64,000 bases of DNA from Salibacteraceae bacterium (GCA_018401875.1 JAGYJZ010000007.1:100533-164532), one strand, 5' to 3'; numbered from the stretch's first letter, positions 8,105 through 17,918 are shown. The notes: generated by a model not told the origin, from the letters alone. Translations and numbers: made by a program.

Positions 8105-9307
8105 AGCAACATCATCTGCATAGGGATTTTTTCCTCTGAATTCGTCCAATGCTTCAATCAGTTGCTCATTCATTTTTTTCGTTTCATCCATGGTAATCTT
8201 CTTAAAAATTTCTTGCATCTTCCCGTCTTGAAATTGTTCCTCGCGGTGGTTGGAAGTTTCGGTAATGCCATCGGTGTACAGTAGCATCGATGAGTTTTTT
8301 GCAATTACCACACTCGTTTTGTTGATGGTCGGAATGGTTTCAAACATTCCCAATCCAACGCAGCCTTGGCCGAGTTCGGTGATGCGCTTATTTTGGATAA
8401 GTTGGGCAGCAGGGTGTGCGGCATTTATGTATTCGAGTACCCGTGTGCGCGAGTTGTATTTCGCGATAAAGCACGTGATGTAACGATCACCGAAAGCATT
8501 GCTCCAAACCACTTCGTTTAAATTGTTCATTACGATTTCGAGGTCGCTTTCCACTTTCAAGTTTGCACGCAGATGGGCTTGAAAGTTTGCCATCATCAGG
8601 GCCGCTGAGATTCCTTTTCCCGATACGTCAGCCATGCAAATCACTGTTTCCTGATTCGACAACTCAATGACGTCATAAAAGTCGCCACCTACTTCAAGGT
8701 GTGGTTTATAGAAGGCAGAAATCTGGAGTTTTTTATTATCGGGGAGTTGCTTTGGCAGGAGCATTTCTTGCATTTGATTGGCCATTCGAAGCTCTTGCAT
8801 CAACATTTCCTGCTCGAGGTGTTCGCGCTCGAGGCGTTTATTTTCAACAGCAACGGCAGTAATATTTGCCAGGGTTTGAATAAAACCCAAATGCTTGATG
8901 ATCGGGCTGGGTGTGCGTGCTTGTTCGTCTAAATCGCCCAAAAGCAAATAAGCCAGTGTTTTTGATTGGTGATGAATCGGGATTACCACGTCAAAACTGC
9001 TACTGGTTCCGTTACGTGCCGTGTTGAGAACAGTAATGTCAGTCACTTTTTTGAGTTCGTGCTCGATGTTGATCATCAAATCTTCCTTCTTCACATTGTA
9101 TTGAAGCACCACTTGCCATACATTGTCTTGATTGATGAAAATCACAGCTTTGCCAATGTTTAGCTGGTTTTTCAGGATGTATTCGAAGAGGATAAAGAGC
9201 TGCTCTTCAGGCAGGTTATTATTGATCGCGTTGGTGATTTCTAACAACGTGTTCAGTTTAAAATCTTTGACAGATCTGCGATTCTCTTTTCCTTGTATTT
9301 CTGGCAT
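8081..9307 (-). CDS. GAF-like plus SpoIIE-type (PP2C family) protein phosphatase
   Basis: A 408-residue cytoplasmic protein. Residues about 20-160 look like a GAF-type sensor, followed by a short helical linker (HLEQEMLMQELRMANQMQEM) and a PPM/SpoIIE phosphatase domain from about 195 to the end. Metal-binding motifs are present: VGGDFYDV, MADVSGKGISAALMMA, LLYTDGITET and the terminal NPYADDVAL. Such proteins dephosphorylate anti-sigma antagonists or other serine-phosphorylated regulators. No partner anti-sigma gene is in this window. Expression is probably from its own promoter in the 40-base gap to the LpxD-like gene. Confidence 0.87.
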   Translation of the reverse strand: MPEIQGKENRRSVKDFKLNTLLEITNAINNNLPEEQLFILFEYILKNQLNIGKAVIFINQDNVWQVVLQYNVKKEDLMINIEHELKKVTDITVLNTARNGTSSSFDVVIPIHHQSKTLAYLLLGDLDEQARTPSPIIKHLGFIQTLANITAVAVENKRLEREHLEQEMLMQELRMANQMQEMLLPKQLPDNKKLQISAFYKPHLEVGGDFYDVIELSNQETVICMADVSGKGISAALMMANFQAHLRANLKVESDLEIVMNNLNEVVWSNAFGDRYITCFIAKYNSRTRVLEYINAAHPAAQLIQNKRITELGQGCVGLGMFETIPTINKTSVVIAKNSSMLLYTDGITETSNHREEQFQDGKMQEIFKKITMDETKKMNEQLIEALDEFRGKNPYADDVALVSCRFL

Positions 9308-9347
9308 GGGTGACGATTACTCGGCTCGACTAAATATAGGAATTAAA

Positions 9348-10259
9348 CTACTGCCTACGCGACAGATTTGAAATCGTTGCAATTTCCCGCATTTTCATTC
9401 TCGCGTCAATGGCAGGACTTCCAAAATAAGTTTGACCGCCAGCCAATGATTTGGCGATGCCAGATTGCGCATAGATCACCGCGCCTTCGCCAATTTCAAG
9501 GTTCGCTGCGCAGCCCACTTGACCCCACATCACCACTTTGTCTTTGATGGTCACGCATCCTGCAATGCCCACTTGAGCGGCAAGTAAGCATCGCTTGCCG
9601 ATTACGGTATCGTGCCCGATATGCACTTGATTGTCGAGTTTGCTGCCTTCGCCAATCACGGTGTTTCCAGTAGAGCCGCGGTCGATGGTGCATCCCGAGC
9701 CGATTTCTACCCCGTTTTCGATGATCACTTTACCCACTGAGATGAGTTTGTCGTGCATGTTTTCGCGCCTTTTAAAGTAGAAGGCATCACTGCCGATCAC
9801 TGAATTGGCGTGGATAATTACATCGTTTCCAATTTCGCAATGGTCGTAAATCACCACTCCAGGATGAACCACACTTCGTGCGCCAATGCTCACGTAATTG
9901 CCGATGTGTGCCCCGGGCATCACCCTTGCTGTGCTGTCAATTTGAGCTTGCTCGGGTAACGCAGATGAAATTTTTTCAAGAAAATACTGCGTCAAAAAAT
10001 TAAACGCGCGAAAGGGGTCAGGGTGAACGATCAGTGCTTTGCCTGTCGGACACTCCGTTTTTTGATCGATGATCACCACAGAAGCGGCCGATGAAAGAGT
10101 GGGTTTGTAGTATTTGTGAAAATCCACGAATACAATGTCACCGGCTTCAACCATGTGTATTTCGTTGATGCCCGAAGCAGAAATAGAGGCGTCTCCAAGC
10201 GCCTCGCCCGAAATCAGTCGCGCAATTTCATCGAGGGAATAAGCCCTGTCTAGTTTCAT
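9348..10259 (-). CDS. LpxD-like left-handed beta-helix acyltransferase (second copy)
   Basis: A 303-residue protein with the LpxD layout: an N-terminal uridine-binding-like domain (about residues 1-100) and then a left-handed beta-helix made of hexapeptide repeats (about 105-270, for example VIGKRC, EIGNDV, TVIGEG). The putative catalytic His is in NQVHIGHDTVIG, matching AHNVxIG of LpxD. A second, more typical lpxD lies at 26333-27379 with the other lipid A genes, so this is a paralogue; its substrate may differ. It begins two bases after efp, an association common in Bacteroidota. Confidence 0.8.
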   Translation of the reverse strand: MKLDRAYSLDEIARLISGEALGDASISASGINEIHMVEAGDIVFVDFHKYYKPTLSSAASVVIIDQKTECPTGKALIVHPDPFRAFNFLTQYFLEKISSALPEQAQIDSTARVMPGAHIGNYVSIGARSVVHPGVVIYDHCEIGNDVIIHANSVIGSDAFYFKRRENMHDKLISVGKVIIENGVEIGSGCTIDRGSTGNTVIGEGSKLDNQVHIGHDTVIGKRCLLAAQVGIAGCVTIKDKVVMWGQVGCAANLEIGEGAVIYAQSGIAKSLAGGQTYFGSPAIDARMKMREIATISNLSRRQ

Positions 10260-10261
10260 GT

Positions 10262-10825
10262 TTACTTTACGCGTTCAGAGTACGAACCATCGCGGGTATC
10301 TACACGAATCATTTCGCCTTCGTTGATGAAAAGAGGTACGCGAATTTCAGCGCCCGTTTCCAATTTAGCAGGCTTCATGGTGTTGGTGGCGGTATCGCCT
10401 TTAATTCCGGGTTCGGTGTAGGTTATTTGGAGGTCAACACGCGCAGGAAGGTCGCAGAATAGAGGTCGTTCTTCTTCAGCGTGAAATACGATTTCACAAT
10501 TTTGACCGTCCTTTAAAAATTGATAACCATTGATAAGCTTTTCTTGCAAGAAAATTTGCTCATAGGTTTCATTGTGCATGAAGTGATAACCTTGATCATC
10601 CTTGTACAAAAATTGGTAAGGCCTCCGTTCGATGCGCACCTCTTCAATCTTAGCTCCTGAAGGGAATGTATGGTCGAGCACCTTGCCTGTGTTAACGCTT
10701 TTAATCTTGGTTCTCACAAATGCTGATCCCTTACCCGGTTTAACATGAAGAAATTCGATGATCGTGAAAAGGTCATGGTTAAACGCGATGGTCATTCCAT
10801 TTTTAAAGTCTGAAGTTGAAGCCAT
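10262..10825 (-). CDS. efp: translation elongation factor P
   Basis: A 187-residue EF-P, the factor that relieves ribosome stalling at polyproline stretches. The three beta-barrel domains are evident: the N-terminal KOW-like domain with the modification-loop lysine in KPGKGSAF (Lys about 32), the central OB-like domain with [10 protein letters not shown], and the C-terminal domain with [14 protein letters not shown] and the terminal [14 protein letters not shown]. No EpmA or EpmB gene is nearby. It is the first gene of a pair with the LpxD-like gene. Confidence 0.96.
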   Translation of the reverse strand: MASTSDFKNGMTIAFNHDLFTIIEFLHVKPGKGSAFVRTKIKSVNTGKVLDHTFPSGAKIEEVRIERRPYQFLYKDDQGYHFMHNETYEQIFLQEKLINGYQFLKDGQNCEIVFHAEEERPLFCDLPARVDLQITYTEPGIKGDTATNTMKPAKLETGAEIRVPLFINEGEMIRVDTRDGSYSERVK

Positions 10826-10847
10826 ATTTTCTTGTGTAAATTCTGGG

Positions 10848-10855
10848 CAAATGTA
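10848..10855 (-). promoter_or_regulatory. TAnnTTTG box upstream of efp
   Basis: On the reverse strand the sequence reads TACATTTG, a perfect match to the Bacteroidota -7 element, 22 bases before the efp ATG. No clear TTG partner is found at 19-21 bases. Likely promoter of efp and the LpxD-like gene. Confidence 0.45.
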
Positions 10856-10955
10856 GTGCGCTGAGCCATTTATCCACCTCCGATTCCATCATTTCATATC
10901 GATTTGATAAGATTAATATAGAGCTAGATTCGACTAAGTAGTTTTTATTTGTGTT

Positions 10956-11798
10956 ATGAATACGTTGACGGTCAATGGTTGGGTGGTCGCAGTCATGATA
11001 TTGACAAGTGCGTTTTCAACCATGGCTGGCGGTAACAACGAAACAGTCGGTGCTCGCGCTTCATCTCTCGGTGGCGCTTCGGTAATGTTTGCCGATCAAT
11101 GGAGCACGAGCAACAACCCCGGTGCACTCGGATTGATCAACCACAATTATGTGGGTGTGGCCTATGAAAGTCGCTATTTTTTGCCCGAAGCTTCGTTGAA
11201 GGCGCTGACGTTTGCCGCCCCGCTTGGTGGTGGTTCGATAGGCATCATCGGGCATTCGTTTGGCTACGCTTCTTACAACGACAATCGCTTTGGTGTTTCG
11301 TATGCACGAAAGCTCAGTGATGTCATCAGCTTGGGTGTACAGTTGAATTATGTGCAGATCAATATTGGCGATGTGTATGGCAGTCAATCAACCGTAACGG
11401 GCGAAATTGGGGTGTTGGTGACTCCCAACGAAAAGGTGGCCATTGGGGTTCATCTCGTCAATCCAACCCGCGCAAAATTGGCTGATTTCGACAACGAACG
11501 CACGCCAACAGTGCTCAAAATCGGGGCACGCTATGCGTTTTCAGATAAGGTGAGCATGGTGGGTCAAGTGGATAAAGACTTGGATTTGCCGATCAATGGA
11601 CGCATGGGCGTGGAATACGAACCGGCTGAGCACTTCTGCATGCGCACAGGATTTTCAACGTTGAATAATTCATACGCCTTCGGCATTGGATACACATGGC
11701 GGGGCATTGTCTTGGATGTGAGCAACCAATGGAGCCAACAATTAGGGTTTGGCGCAACGGCATCCCTCGCTTATACGTTCGGAAATCGTAAAAAATGA
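10956..11798 (+). CDS. outer-membrane beta-barrel protein of the PorV/PorQ-like type
   Basis: A 280-residue protein with an N-terminal signal peptide (hydrophobic residues 9-24, cleavage near AGG) and a mature part of alternating beta strands ending in an aromatic residue-rich strand, typical of an outer-membrane barrel. The opening GARASSLGGASVMFADQW and SNNPGALG resemble the start of PorV/PorQ and UPF0164 proteins, whose members include T9SS components. It overlaps the next gene by four bases (ATGA), so they are translationally coupled. Whether it takes part in T9SS or transport cannot be told. Confidence 0.7.
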   Translation: MNTLTVNGWVVAVMILTSAFSTMAGGNNETVGARASSLGGASVMFADQWSTSNNPGALGLINHNYVGVAYESRYFLPEASLKALTFAAPLGGGSIGIIGHSFGYASYNDNRFGVSYARKLSDVISLGVQLNYVQINIGDVYGSQSTVTGEIGVLVTPNEKVAIGVHLVNPTRAKLADFDNERTPTVLKIGARYAFSDKVSMVGQVDKDLDLPINGRMGVEYEPAEHFCMRTGFSTLNNSYAFGIGYTWRGIVLDVSNQWSQQLGFGATASLAYTFGNRKK

Positions 11799-13891
11799 AA
11801 CGGCTGATTTGTCTCATGTTGCTGGTTTTGTTGCACGATGTGCTGTTAGCGCAGCGCATCGATGAGGATAAGCAAGCGGCCTTGGACCAGATGGTAGAGC
11901 TGATTTCTGAAAATTTGGAAGTGGAAAACCTTGATTTCACCACACTGCTCGAAGATCTAAACTATTACTACGACCATCCTCTGAACATCAATCGCGCGGA
12001 GCGCGATGATTTTCGCAGGTTAATCATTTTGAGTGAGTTTCAAATTGAAGCCATCATTCGTCACCGAGAATTTACTGGTCGATTTATTTCTAGCTACGAG
12101 CTGCAGGGCGTTGAAGGCCTTGATTTGTATGCCATTCAAGCCATTTTACCGTTCATAAAAATTGGCGGATTGGGGGATGATCGCACCTTTAGTTGGGAAG
12201 CCATCAAGAAGGAGGGAAGCAGCGAAGCTTTTATTCGATATCAGCGCGTGGTGGAACAGATGGAAGGTTTCAAACCCATCGAAGATTCTGTGTTGGCCGA
12301 ACGTCCAAATAGTCGTTATCTCGGCACGCCTGAGCGGGTACTGGCGCGATACCGATTTCGATACCTCAACAATTTGAGCGTTGGGGTAACCATGGAAAAA
12401 GATGCCGGTGAGCAGTTTTTTGGCGCTTCGCAACCCAATGGATTTGACTTTTATTCGGGTCACATTTACATCGGAAATCGGGGAATCATCAAGCAAGCCA
12501 TTGTAGGTGACTACCAAGCTCAATTCGGACAAGGACTCACGTTTTGGTCAGGGTTGGCTTTTGGGAAATCAGCTGACGTGGCCAGTGTAAAGCGCAATGC
12601 CAGAGAAATTACGCCTTACACCTCAGCCGATGAAAACAATTTTATGCGCGGGGCGGCTACTACTCTCGAACTGGGCCAAGTGGATGTTACTACATTTTTT
12701 AGCTATAAAAATGTGGATGCCAACCTCAGTTCTGGCGACAGCCTCAACGATCAAAGTCAACTCGTGTCAGAATTTTCATCGTTTCAATTGAGCGGAATAC
12801 ACGGCACCCCCGATCAATTAGACGATAAAGACGCGATTTCTGAAATGAATACTGGCGGTCATGTGCGTTATAATACCGATGCCTTTCAAATCGGAATAAC
12901 AGGTGTCTATACCAAGTATGGAGGAAATTTTGCTCCCAATACACAGCTTTACCGCAGCTTTGAACCCGTTGCCAATGACTTTTTTGTGGCTGGGTTTGAT
13001 TACCAATTTATTTACCGCAACATCATGGCTTACGGTGAAAATTCGTTGCGTCTTGATGGCGGCACAGCGAGCCTCAACGGAGCCATTATCAGCCTTGACC
13101 AAGGTTTCGATATTTCCATTCTGCATAGAAATTTTAGCGAATCATACAATTCACCGCGCAGCAATGCCGTAAGCGAGAGCAGCAGAAACACGAATGAAAA
13201 TGGTTTGTACATGGGATTCGCAGCCAAGTTGGGAAAAGACTGGAAATTTACAGGATATTACGATTTGTTTACCTTCCCTTGGTTGCGATTTGGTGTGGAT
13301 GCACCATCATCGGGCGCAGAGTTATTGACGCAACTTGAGTATCGACCGTCAAAACGATTCAAAGCCTATGCGCGCTATCGTTTCGAAAATAAACAAGACA
13401 ATTTTACAATGGAAGAATCGGCTACTTCGGCCATTGGAATGCTCTCTCGACAGTGGTATCGAATCAATTGGCAGCTCGAGGTGAGTAAAACGCTGTCGTT
13501 GCGCAGCCGTGTTGAATTGGTCTCCGTAGATGAAGCTGATGGAAAGAATGAAAACGGGTGGCTTCTTTACCAAGATGTTGTTTGGAAACCATCGTGGCCT
13601 GCGCGGTATGAGTTAAAGTTGCGCTACGCGATGTTTGACACCGAAAGCTATACAAGCAGAATTTACGCCTATGAAAACGATGTATTGTATTCGTTTTCAG
13701 TACCGGCATATTACAACCGAGGAAGCAGAGCATACTTGATTTTCAAGTATGACCTCACGCGATGGAGTAATATCACGGTGCGTTTGGCGCAAACTTATTT
13801 TGCCAACCGCGATCAGAACGGCAGTGGGTTGAACGAAATCGATGGTCCTTCGCGCACAGAAGTGAAGGTTCAGCTATACATGAAGTTTTGA
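11795..13891 (+). CDS. helix-hairpin-helix plus outer-membrane beta-barrel protein
   Basis: A 698-residue exported protein: signal peptide 1-19 (ending LLAQ), then a ComEA-like helix-hairpin-helix segment at about residues 60-125 (HPLNINRAERDDFRRL, SSYELQGVEGLDLYAIQAI), and a long beta-strand-rich region to the C-terminal aromatic VQLYMKF, as in outer-membrane barrels. Proteins of this build are widespread in Bacteroidota and of unknown role; the HhH segment suggests DNA contact, perhaps in uptake, but this is unproven. It forms a coupled pair with the preceding barrel protein. Confidence 0.78.
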   Translation: MKRLICLMLLVLLHDVLLAQRIDEDKQAALDQMVELISENLEVENLDFTTLLEDLNYYYDHPLNINRAERDDFRRLIILSEFQIEAIIRHREFTGRFISSYELQGVEGLDLYAIQAILPFIKIGGLGDDRTFSWEAIKKEGSSEAFIRYQRVVEQMEGFKPIEDSVLAERPNSRYLGTPERVLARYRFRYLNNLSVGVTMEKDAGEQFFGASQPNGFDFYSGHIYIGNRGIIKQAIVGDYQAQFGQGLTFWSGLAFGKSADVASVKRNAREITPYTSADENNFMRGAATTLELGQVDVTTFFSYKNVDANLSSGDSLNDQSQLVSEFSSFQLSGIHGTPDQLDDKDAISEMNTGGHVRYNTDAFQIGITGVYTKYGGNFAPNTQLYRSFEPVANDFFVAGFDYQFIYRNIMAYGENSLRLDGGTASLNGAIISLDQGFDISILHRNFSESYNSPRSNAVSESSRNTNENGLYMGFAAKLGKDWKFTGYYDLFTFPWLRFGVDAPSSGAELLTQLEYRPSKRFKAYARYRFENKQDNFTMEESATSAIGMLSRQWYRINWQLEVSKTLSLRSRVELVSVDEADGKNENGWLLYQDVVWKPSWPARYELKLRYAMFDTESYTSRIYAYENDVLYSFSVPAYYNRGSRAYLIFKYDLTRWSNITVRLAQTYFANRDQNGSGLNEIDGPSRTEVKVQLYMKF

Positions 13892-13948
13892 TGTGAATAA
13901 GATAAATACTGTAACTGAGAAAAACATTTTTTTGTAAGTATATTGTAT

Positions 13949-13956
13949 TAAATTTG
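13949..13956 (+). promoter_or_regulatory. possible TAnnTTTG box (TAAATTTG) in the gap before the small membrane protein
   Basis: TAAATTTG lies in the AT-rich gap between 13891 and 14027 and matches the -7 consensus, 70 bases before the next ATG. No -33 TTG at a good distance. Weak support only. Confidence 0.25.
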
Positions 13957-14026
13957 AGCGCTTTAAGAAAATGGTGTTACCGATTACACGTTCGCTACAG
14001 TTGAGTTTTACCCAGAGAAAGAGTAA

Positions 14027-14242
14027 ATGGAAAATATAAATAGTCAAATCATCAAGCGCATTGTTCTTGTGTATGCTTTACTGGCCACGGTGCTGGTAGG
14101 TGAGTTCTGGGTAGAAAATCAAGACGCTACTCCCATTGAATCGAAATTTATATTAGAAAATAAATTAGCGCCCACCTTTGGGTTGTTTGTTCGAGATTAC
14201 AACCTCTGGAAGTTTTCTAATGTGAAACTAACGCACCACTAA
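14027..14242 (+). CDS. small membrane protein of unknown function
   Basis: A 71-residue frame with one N-terminal hydrophobic segment (about residues 9-26) and a short polar tail; no family is recognised. Support comes from the 135-base gap before it, a possible promoter box at 13949-13956, and amino-acid composition typical of a small anchored protein. It ends 15 bases from the convergent aroA. It could still be a non-coding frame, so confidence is moderate. Confidence 0.45.
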   Translation: MENINSQIIKRIVLVYALLATVLVGEFWVENQDATPIESKFILENKLAPTFGLFVRDYNLWKFSNVKLTHH

Positions 14243-14257
14243 AGGTTTATTTGACGC

Positions 14258-15478
14258 TTAGCGAATTGGTCGCACATCCACAAATTTCTCCACTTGTTTC
14301 CAGAAACCGGGGTAAGACTTGGTGACCACCATCGGATTTTCGATGCGTATTTCACTGAACAATAAGCTCAACGGAGCTACCGACATTACCATACGATGGT
14401 CGTCATACGATTCGAAATAATCGTTGGGTTGAGCTGGAGTAGAGGCGTTTAAGTGCATCGAAAAGCCTTCAGTTCTCGCATCCACTCCCATTTTAGACAG
14501 CTCTTTTTCGATGGCTGCAATCCGGTCAGTTTCTTTCAGTCGCAAGTTGTCGAGACCATGCAGTGTGAACGTTTTTTGAAGTCCTGCGGCTGCAAATATG
14601 GCCGGTTGAACCAAGTCAGGGTGATTCCTGAAATTCCACTCGTGGTCGGCTTTATCCAACTTTTGTTTCGTCAGCCTTAATCCGCCTTCTTCAAATGTTG
14701 ACTTTATTCCGAGTTTTGAAAAGAGTTCTATGGCTGCAATGTCACCTTGGATAGATTCTGGCTGCAGTTGGTTGAGCAATAAATTGGTGCGGTTGGCCAA
14801 CGCCCCAAAACTCATCCAAAATGCTGCGGCTGACCAATCGCGTTCGATCACAAAATTGCTCGAACGATAGCGACCTGGCTTAACGATAATCTTGTTTTGA
14901 TCAAACTCAACCTGCGCACCGCATCGCTGCATCAATGTTTGAGTCATGATGATATAGGGACGAGATAACGGATCGCCTTCAATGTTGATGACCAATGGTT
15001 GGGGCAATGTTGGACCAATCAGCATGAGCGCAGTGATGAATTGACTGCTCACATTGCCGTTCATTTTTACTTCACCGCCTGTCAGTCTCCGCCCTTGAAT
15101 GTGTAACGGTGGAAATCCCTCTTTTTCCAAATAAGTAATGCTCGCTCCGAGTGATCTCAATGCATTGACCAAAATATGGATCGGACGTTTTTTCATCCTG
15201 TCTGACCCTGTCAGTACTTTTTCACCCGGTTGTGAAGCATAAAGTGCGGTTAAAAATCGCATTGCTGTTCCTGCTGGACCTACGTCTGTTATAATGTCGT
15301 TGTGTTCGAGCGCCTTTTGAAGAACGCGCGTGTCGTCTGCATTGCTGATGTCTTTGATCTCAAAAGATTGTTTCGCCAAGGCTTGAATAATCAGCACCCG
15401 GTTGCTAATGCTCTTCGACCCCGGAAGGTCAATCGAGTTTTTAAGCGAATGTGTTTTAGCCTTGAGAATGTATTTCAT
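14258..15478 (-). CDS. aroA: 3-phosphoshikimate 1-carboxyvinyltransferase (EPSP synthase)
   Basis: Joins phosphoenolpyruvate to shikimate 3-phosphate in chorismate synthesis. The 406-residue protein shows the family motifs LPGSKSISNRVLIIQAL, DVGPAGTAMRFLTA, NGNVSSQFITALML, KETDRIAAIEKEL and SYDDHRMVMSVAPL. The AGTAMRFL motif (rather than GTTMRPL) is the form found in Bacteroidota enzymes. Its ATG overlaps the aroB stop codon by four bases (ATGA), so the two shikimate-pathway genes form a coupled pair. Confidence 0.95.
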   Translation of the reverse strand: MKYILKAKTHSLKNSIDLPGSKSISNRVLIIQALAKQSFEIKDISNADDTRVLQKALEHNDIITDVGPAGTAMRFLTALYASQPGEKVLTGSDRMKKRPIHILVNALRSLGASITYLEKEGFPPLHIQGRRLTGGEVKMNGNVSSQFITALMLIGPTLPQPLVINIEGDPLSRPYIIMTQTLMQRCGAQVEFDQNKIIVKPGRYRSSNFVIERDWSAAAFWMSFGALANRTNLLLNQLQPESIQGDIAAIELFSKLGIKSTFEEGGLRLTKQKLDKADHEWNFRNHPDLVQPAIFAAAGLQKTFTLHGLDNLRLKETDRIAAIEKELSKMGVDARTEGFSMHLNASTPAQPNDYFESYDDHRMVMSVAPLSLLFSEIRIENPMVVTKSYPGFWKQVEKFVDVRPIR

Positions 15479-16569
15479 CGCTTCATCTTTGACAGTGCAA
15501 ATGCAATGGATTGCGCTACAACCTCTATCGGCACAGTTTCACCGATATTGGATTTCCCAATGTTAGAAATTAGGCTAAAGCGAACTTCACCGTACTCGTT
15601 TTTTTTATCACTCTTCATGAGTTGAATAAGTGCTTCTGTATCGAGATCGGCAGAAAGCGATGGCGTTAAGCATCCAAACACCACTTGGCAAATATCATCT
15701 AGCTCATCGTCAGACAGGCCGCATTGCCGATTTGAAATAAAGGATTCCGCCACGATTCCGAAAGCCACGGCTTCACCGTGAGAGATTCCAGTTAGCGCTT
15801 CCACAGAATGACCAACGGTATGCCCAAAGTTTAAGGATTGTCGGATGCCGAAGTCGTCTTGGTCTTGTGCGATGATGCGCTGCTTTATCGATGCGCTATG
15901 GTGAATGATTTCATTGGAAACGGCACGGGTTGAATCATCACGGTTCTTCAGGTTTTTCCAAAATGCTGCGTCAGCGATGAGCGCGTGCTTCAATGTTTCC
16001 ATGAATCCTGCCCTGCGCTCAAGTTCAGGTAAGGTGTCTAAAAATTTAGCATCGATTAAAATGGCTTTTGGTTGACGAATTGTGCCCAATTGATTTTTGA
16101 GTCCTTGAAAATTCACGCCATTCTTACCACCAATCGCGGCATCGGTCATGCCGAGGTGCGTGGTTGGCACGTGAATAAATGGCATTCCTCGCTTAAAAGT
16201 AGAAGCTACAAAGCCACCTAAATCAGTAATCACTCCTCCGCCCAATGAGATGAATAGTGCTTTGCGGTCAACCTCTTCTTCCAATAAAACGCTCCAAAGT
16301 TCTTCGGCACACGCTGTGGATTTGGACTCTTCGCCTGGCAATACGCTCAGGTGAATGAATTCTTCACCTTCGAGGTAGGTCGATAAAAAATAGGGCAGGC
16401 AGTGGTTTTCAGTGTTGTGGTCGGTGAGTACAATAATTGACGAAGGAGCCAGCTCATCGAGCAGTGTATTCCATTCACCGCTATTGTGCAACAGCGGACT
16501 AGTCACAATTGCAGTTGGTTGTATGCAGTTTGTCTTCAATGGAAAGCAAGCGTTGCTCTTCTTTTTCAT
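15475..16569 (-). CDS. aroB: 3-dehydroquinate synthase
   Basis: Converts DAHP to 3-dehydroquinate, step two of the shikimate pathway, using NAD and a divalent metal. The protein has SLGGGVITDLGGFVASTFKRG (read as GGGVITDLGGF), PTTHLGMTDAAIGGKNGVN, the metal-binding RQSLNFGHTVGHSVEA and SHGEAVAFG. The ATG at 16569 gives 364 residues but overlaps the upstream gene by 71 bases; a GTG at 16506 gives an eight-base overlap (GTGACTAG) but would remove the first beta strand (TAIVTS). I keep the longer form with some doubt. Confidence 0.92.
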   Translation of the reverse strand: MKKKSNACFPLKTNCIQPTAIVTSPLLHNSGEWNTLLDELAPSSIIVLTDHNTENHCLPYFLSTYLEGEEFIHLSVLPGEESKSTACAEELWSVLLEEEVDRKALFISLGGGVITDLGGFVASTFKRGMPFIHVPTTHLGMTDAAIGGKNGVNFQGLKNQLGTIRQPKAILIDAKFLDTLPELERRAGFMETLKHALIADAAFWKNLKNRDDSTRAVSNEIIHHSASIKQRIIAQDQDDFGIRQSLNFGHTVGHSVEALTGISHGEAVAFGIVAESFISNRQCGLSDDELDDICQVVFGCLTPSLSADLDTEALIQLMKSDKKNEYGEVRFSLISNIGKSNIGETVPIEVVAQSIAFALSKMKR

Positions 16570-16894
16570 TGCGCTCTACCAGTGCTTCAAACTGTTGATC
16601 GTCCGTTTCCAGGGTAATGGAATAGCGGTATGGTTTTCCACCCGGATTGAGGCTTTTTACTTCTGAATCCGTCCAAATACTGAGCAAGAGCGAATCCGAT
16701 AATCCGAGGCATTGCTGGTAGCAAGCCATCGTTTCACTCGCGTTGAGCAACGAGTCATTTCTTATCTCTTCTAAGATGCGTTGAGAGGGCGTCCAAATGT
16801 CTAAATCACGAGAATCGTCATTGCCAAACATGATGTAAACCATGATCAATCCGATGGCAAAACCCGTAAAATAGATGCGCAGCCGTCTAAGCAT
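16499..16894 (-). CDS. small membrane-anchored protein, possibly DUF4258-like
   Basis: A 131-residue protein with one N-terminal membrane segment (about residues 8-24, [15 protein letters not shown]) and a soluble part with [12 protein letters not shown] and a CxxC-type ending (TTNCNCD). Similar small anchored proteins next to obgE/aroB in Bacteroidota carry the DUF4258 label; I assign this by layout only. It overlaps obgE by eight bases and aroB by 71, marking one transcription unit from hpt or obgE down to aroA. Confidence 0.65.
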   Translation of the reverse strand: MLRRLRIYFTGFAIGLIMVYIMFGNDDSRDLDIWTPSQRILEEIRNDSLLNASETMACYQQCLGLSDSLLLSIWTDSEVKSLNPGGKPYRYSITLETDDQQFEALVERNEKEEQRLLSIEDKLHTTNCNCD

Positions 16895-17918
16895 TTTCTT
16901 CTGATTGATTGGTTTGTAAGCTCTTCCAAATCAGATCTTTCAACTTCGGTAAATTTGATTGGCTCACCGAAGAAAAGAAAATATGGGGCAAGTTTTTTGG
17001 GAAAGTCTTCGCGATTTCATCCATTAATTCTTGGTCGAGCATATCTGATTTTGAGATGGCTACAATGCGCTCTTTGTGCGATAATTCTTCACTGTATTGC
17101 TGGAGTTCGTTTTCAAGAATCTGAAATTCTTTGAAATGGTCGGCACTGTCGGCAGGGATGAGAAAAAGCAGCACCGAGTTCCGCTCGATGTGTTTCAGAA
17201 ACTGGTATCCGAGGCCTTTTCCTTCGCTGGCACCTTCAATGATTCCAGGAATATCAGCCATCACAAATGAGCGTTCATCGTAATAGGGAACGATGCCCAA
17301 ATTTGGCGTGAGTGTAGTAAACGCGTAGTCTGCAATTTCAGGTTTAGCAGCTGAAACAGCACTCAGTAAGGTTGATTTTCCTGCATTGGGAAAACCGACC
17401 AATCCCACATCAGCCAATATTTTTAATTCAAGAATAAACCATGCTTCGATGCCTGAAGTACCTGGTTGTGCAAAGCGCGGTGTTTGAAGAGTAGCATTTT
17501 TAAAGTGCCAATTTCCAAGTCCACCTTGACCTCCTTCGGCTAGAATAGTGCGTTGGCCGGGTTCTGTAATTTCACATACAAACTCACCGGTATCGGCATT
17601 TTTGACCACAGTGCCCAAAGGCACTTTCACCACAACATCTTTTCCGCTTGCTCCAGTAGAGCATTGTTTTCCGCCCGGTTTTCCGTGCGTAGCCCGCACG
17701 TGCTTTTTGTATTTTAAGTGAAGCAAGGTCCACAATTGCGAATCGGCCTCCAGAATGATGTGTCCGCCACGGCCGCCATCACCGCCATCAGGACCGCCTT
17801 TGGCAACGAATTTCTCTCTTCGAAAATGCGAAGCCCCAGCGCCTCCATCACCGCTGGTGCAATTTATTCTTACGTAATCTACAAAGTTGCTCGAGTGTAT
17901 TTTTCGGTTTTTGGCCAT
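16887..17918 (-). CDS. obgE: GTPase Obg/CgtA
   Basis: A ribosome-associated GTPase of 343 residues. The glycine-rich Obg fold covers residues about 5-160 ([38 protein letters not shown]), followed by the G domain: G1 [12 protein letters not shown]2 [12 protein letters not shown]3 [17 protein letters not shown]4 SKSD and G5 SSVS. The C-terminal OCT extension found in some species is absent, as is usual in Bacteroidota. It lies 63 bases from adk; a short hairpin (CCGTC-AGCA-GACGG, 17927-17940) is in that gap. Confidence 0.96.
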   Translation of the reverse strand: MAKNRKIHSSNFVDYVRINCTSGDGGAGASHFRREKFVAKGGPDGGDGGRGGHIILEADSQLWTLLHLKYKKHVRATHGKPGGKQCSTGASGKDVVVKVPLGTVVKNADTGEFVCEITEPGQRTILAEGGQGGLGNWHFKNATLQTPRFAQPGTSGIEAWFILELKILADVGLVGFPNAGKSTLLSAVSAAKPEIADYAFTTLTPNLGIVPYYDERSFVMADIPGIIEGASEGKGLGYQFLKHIERNSVLLFLIPADSADHFKEFQILENELQQYSEELSHKERIVAISKSDMLDQELMDEIAKTFPKNLPHIFFSSVSQSNLPKLKDLIWKSLQTNQSEENA

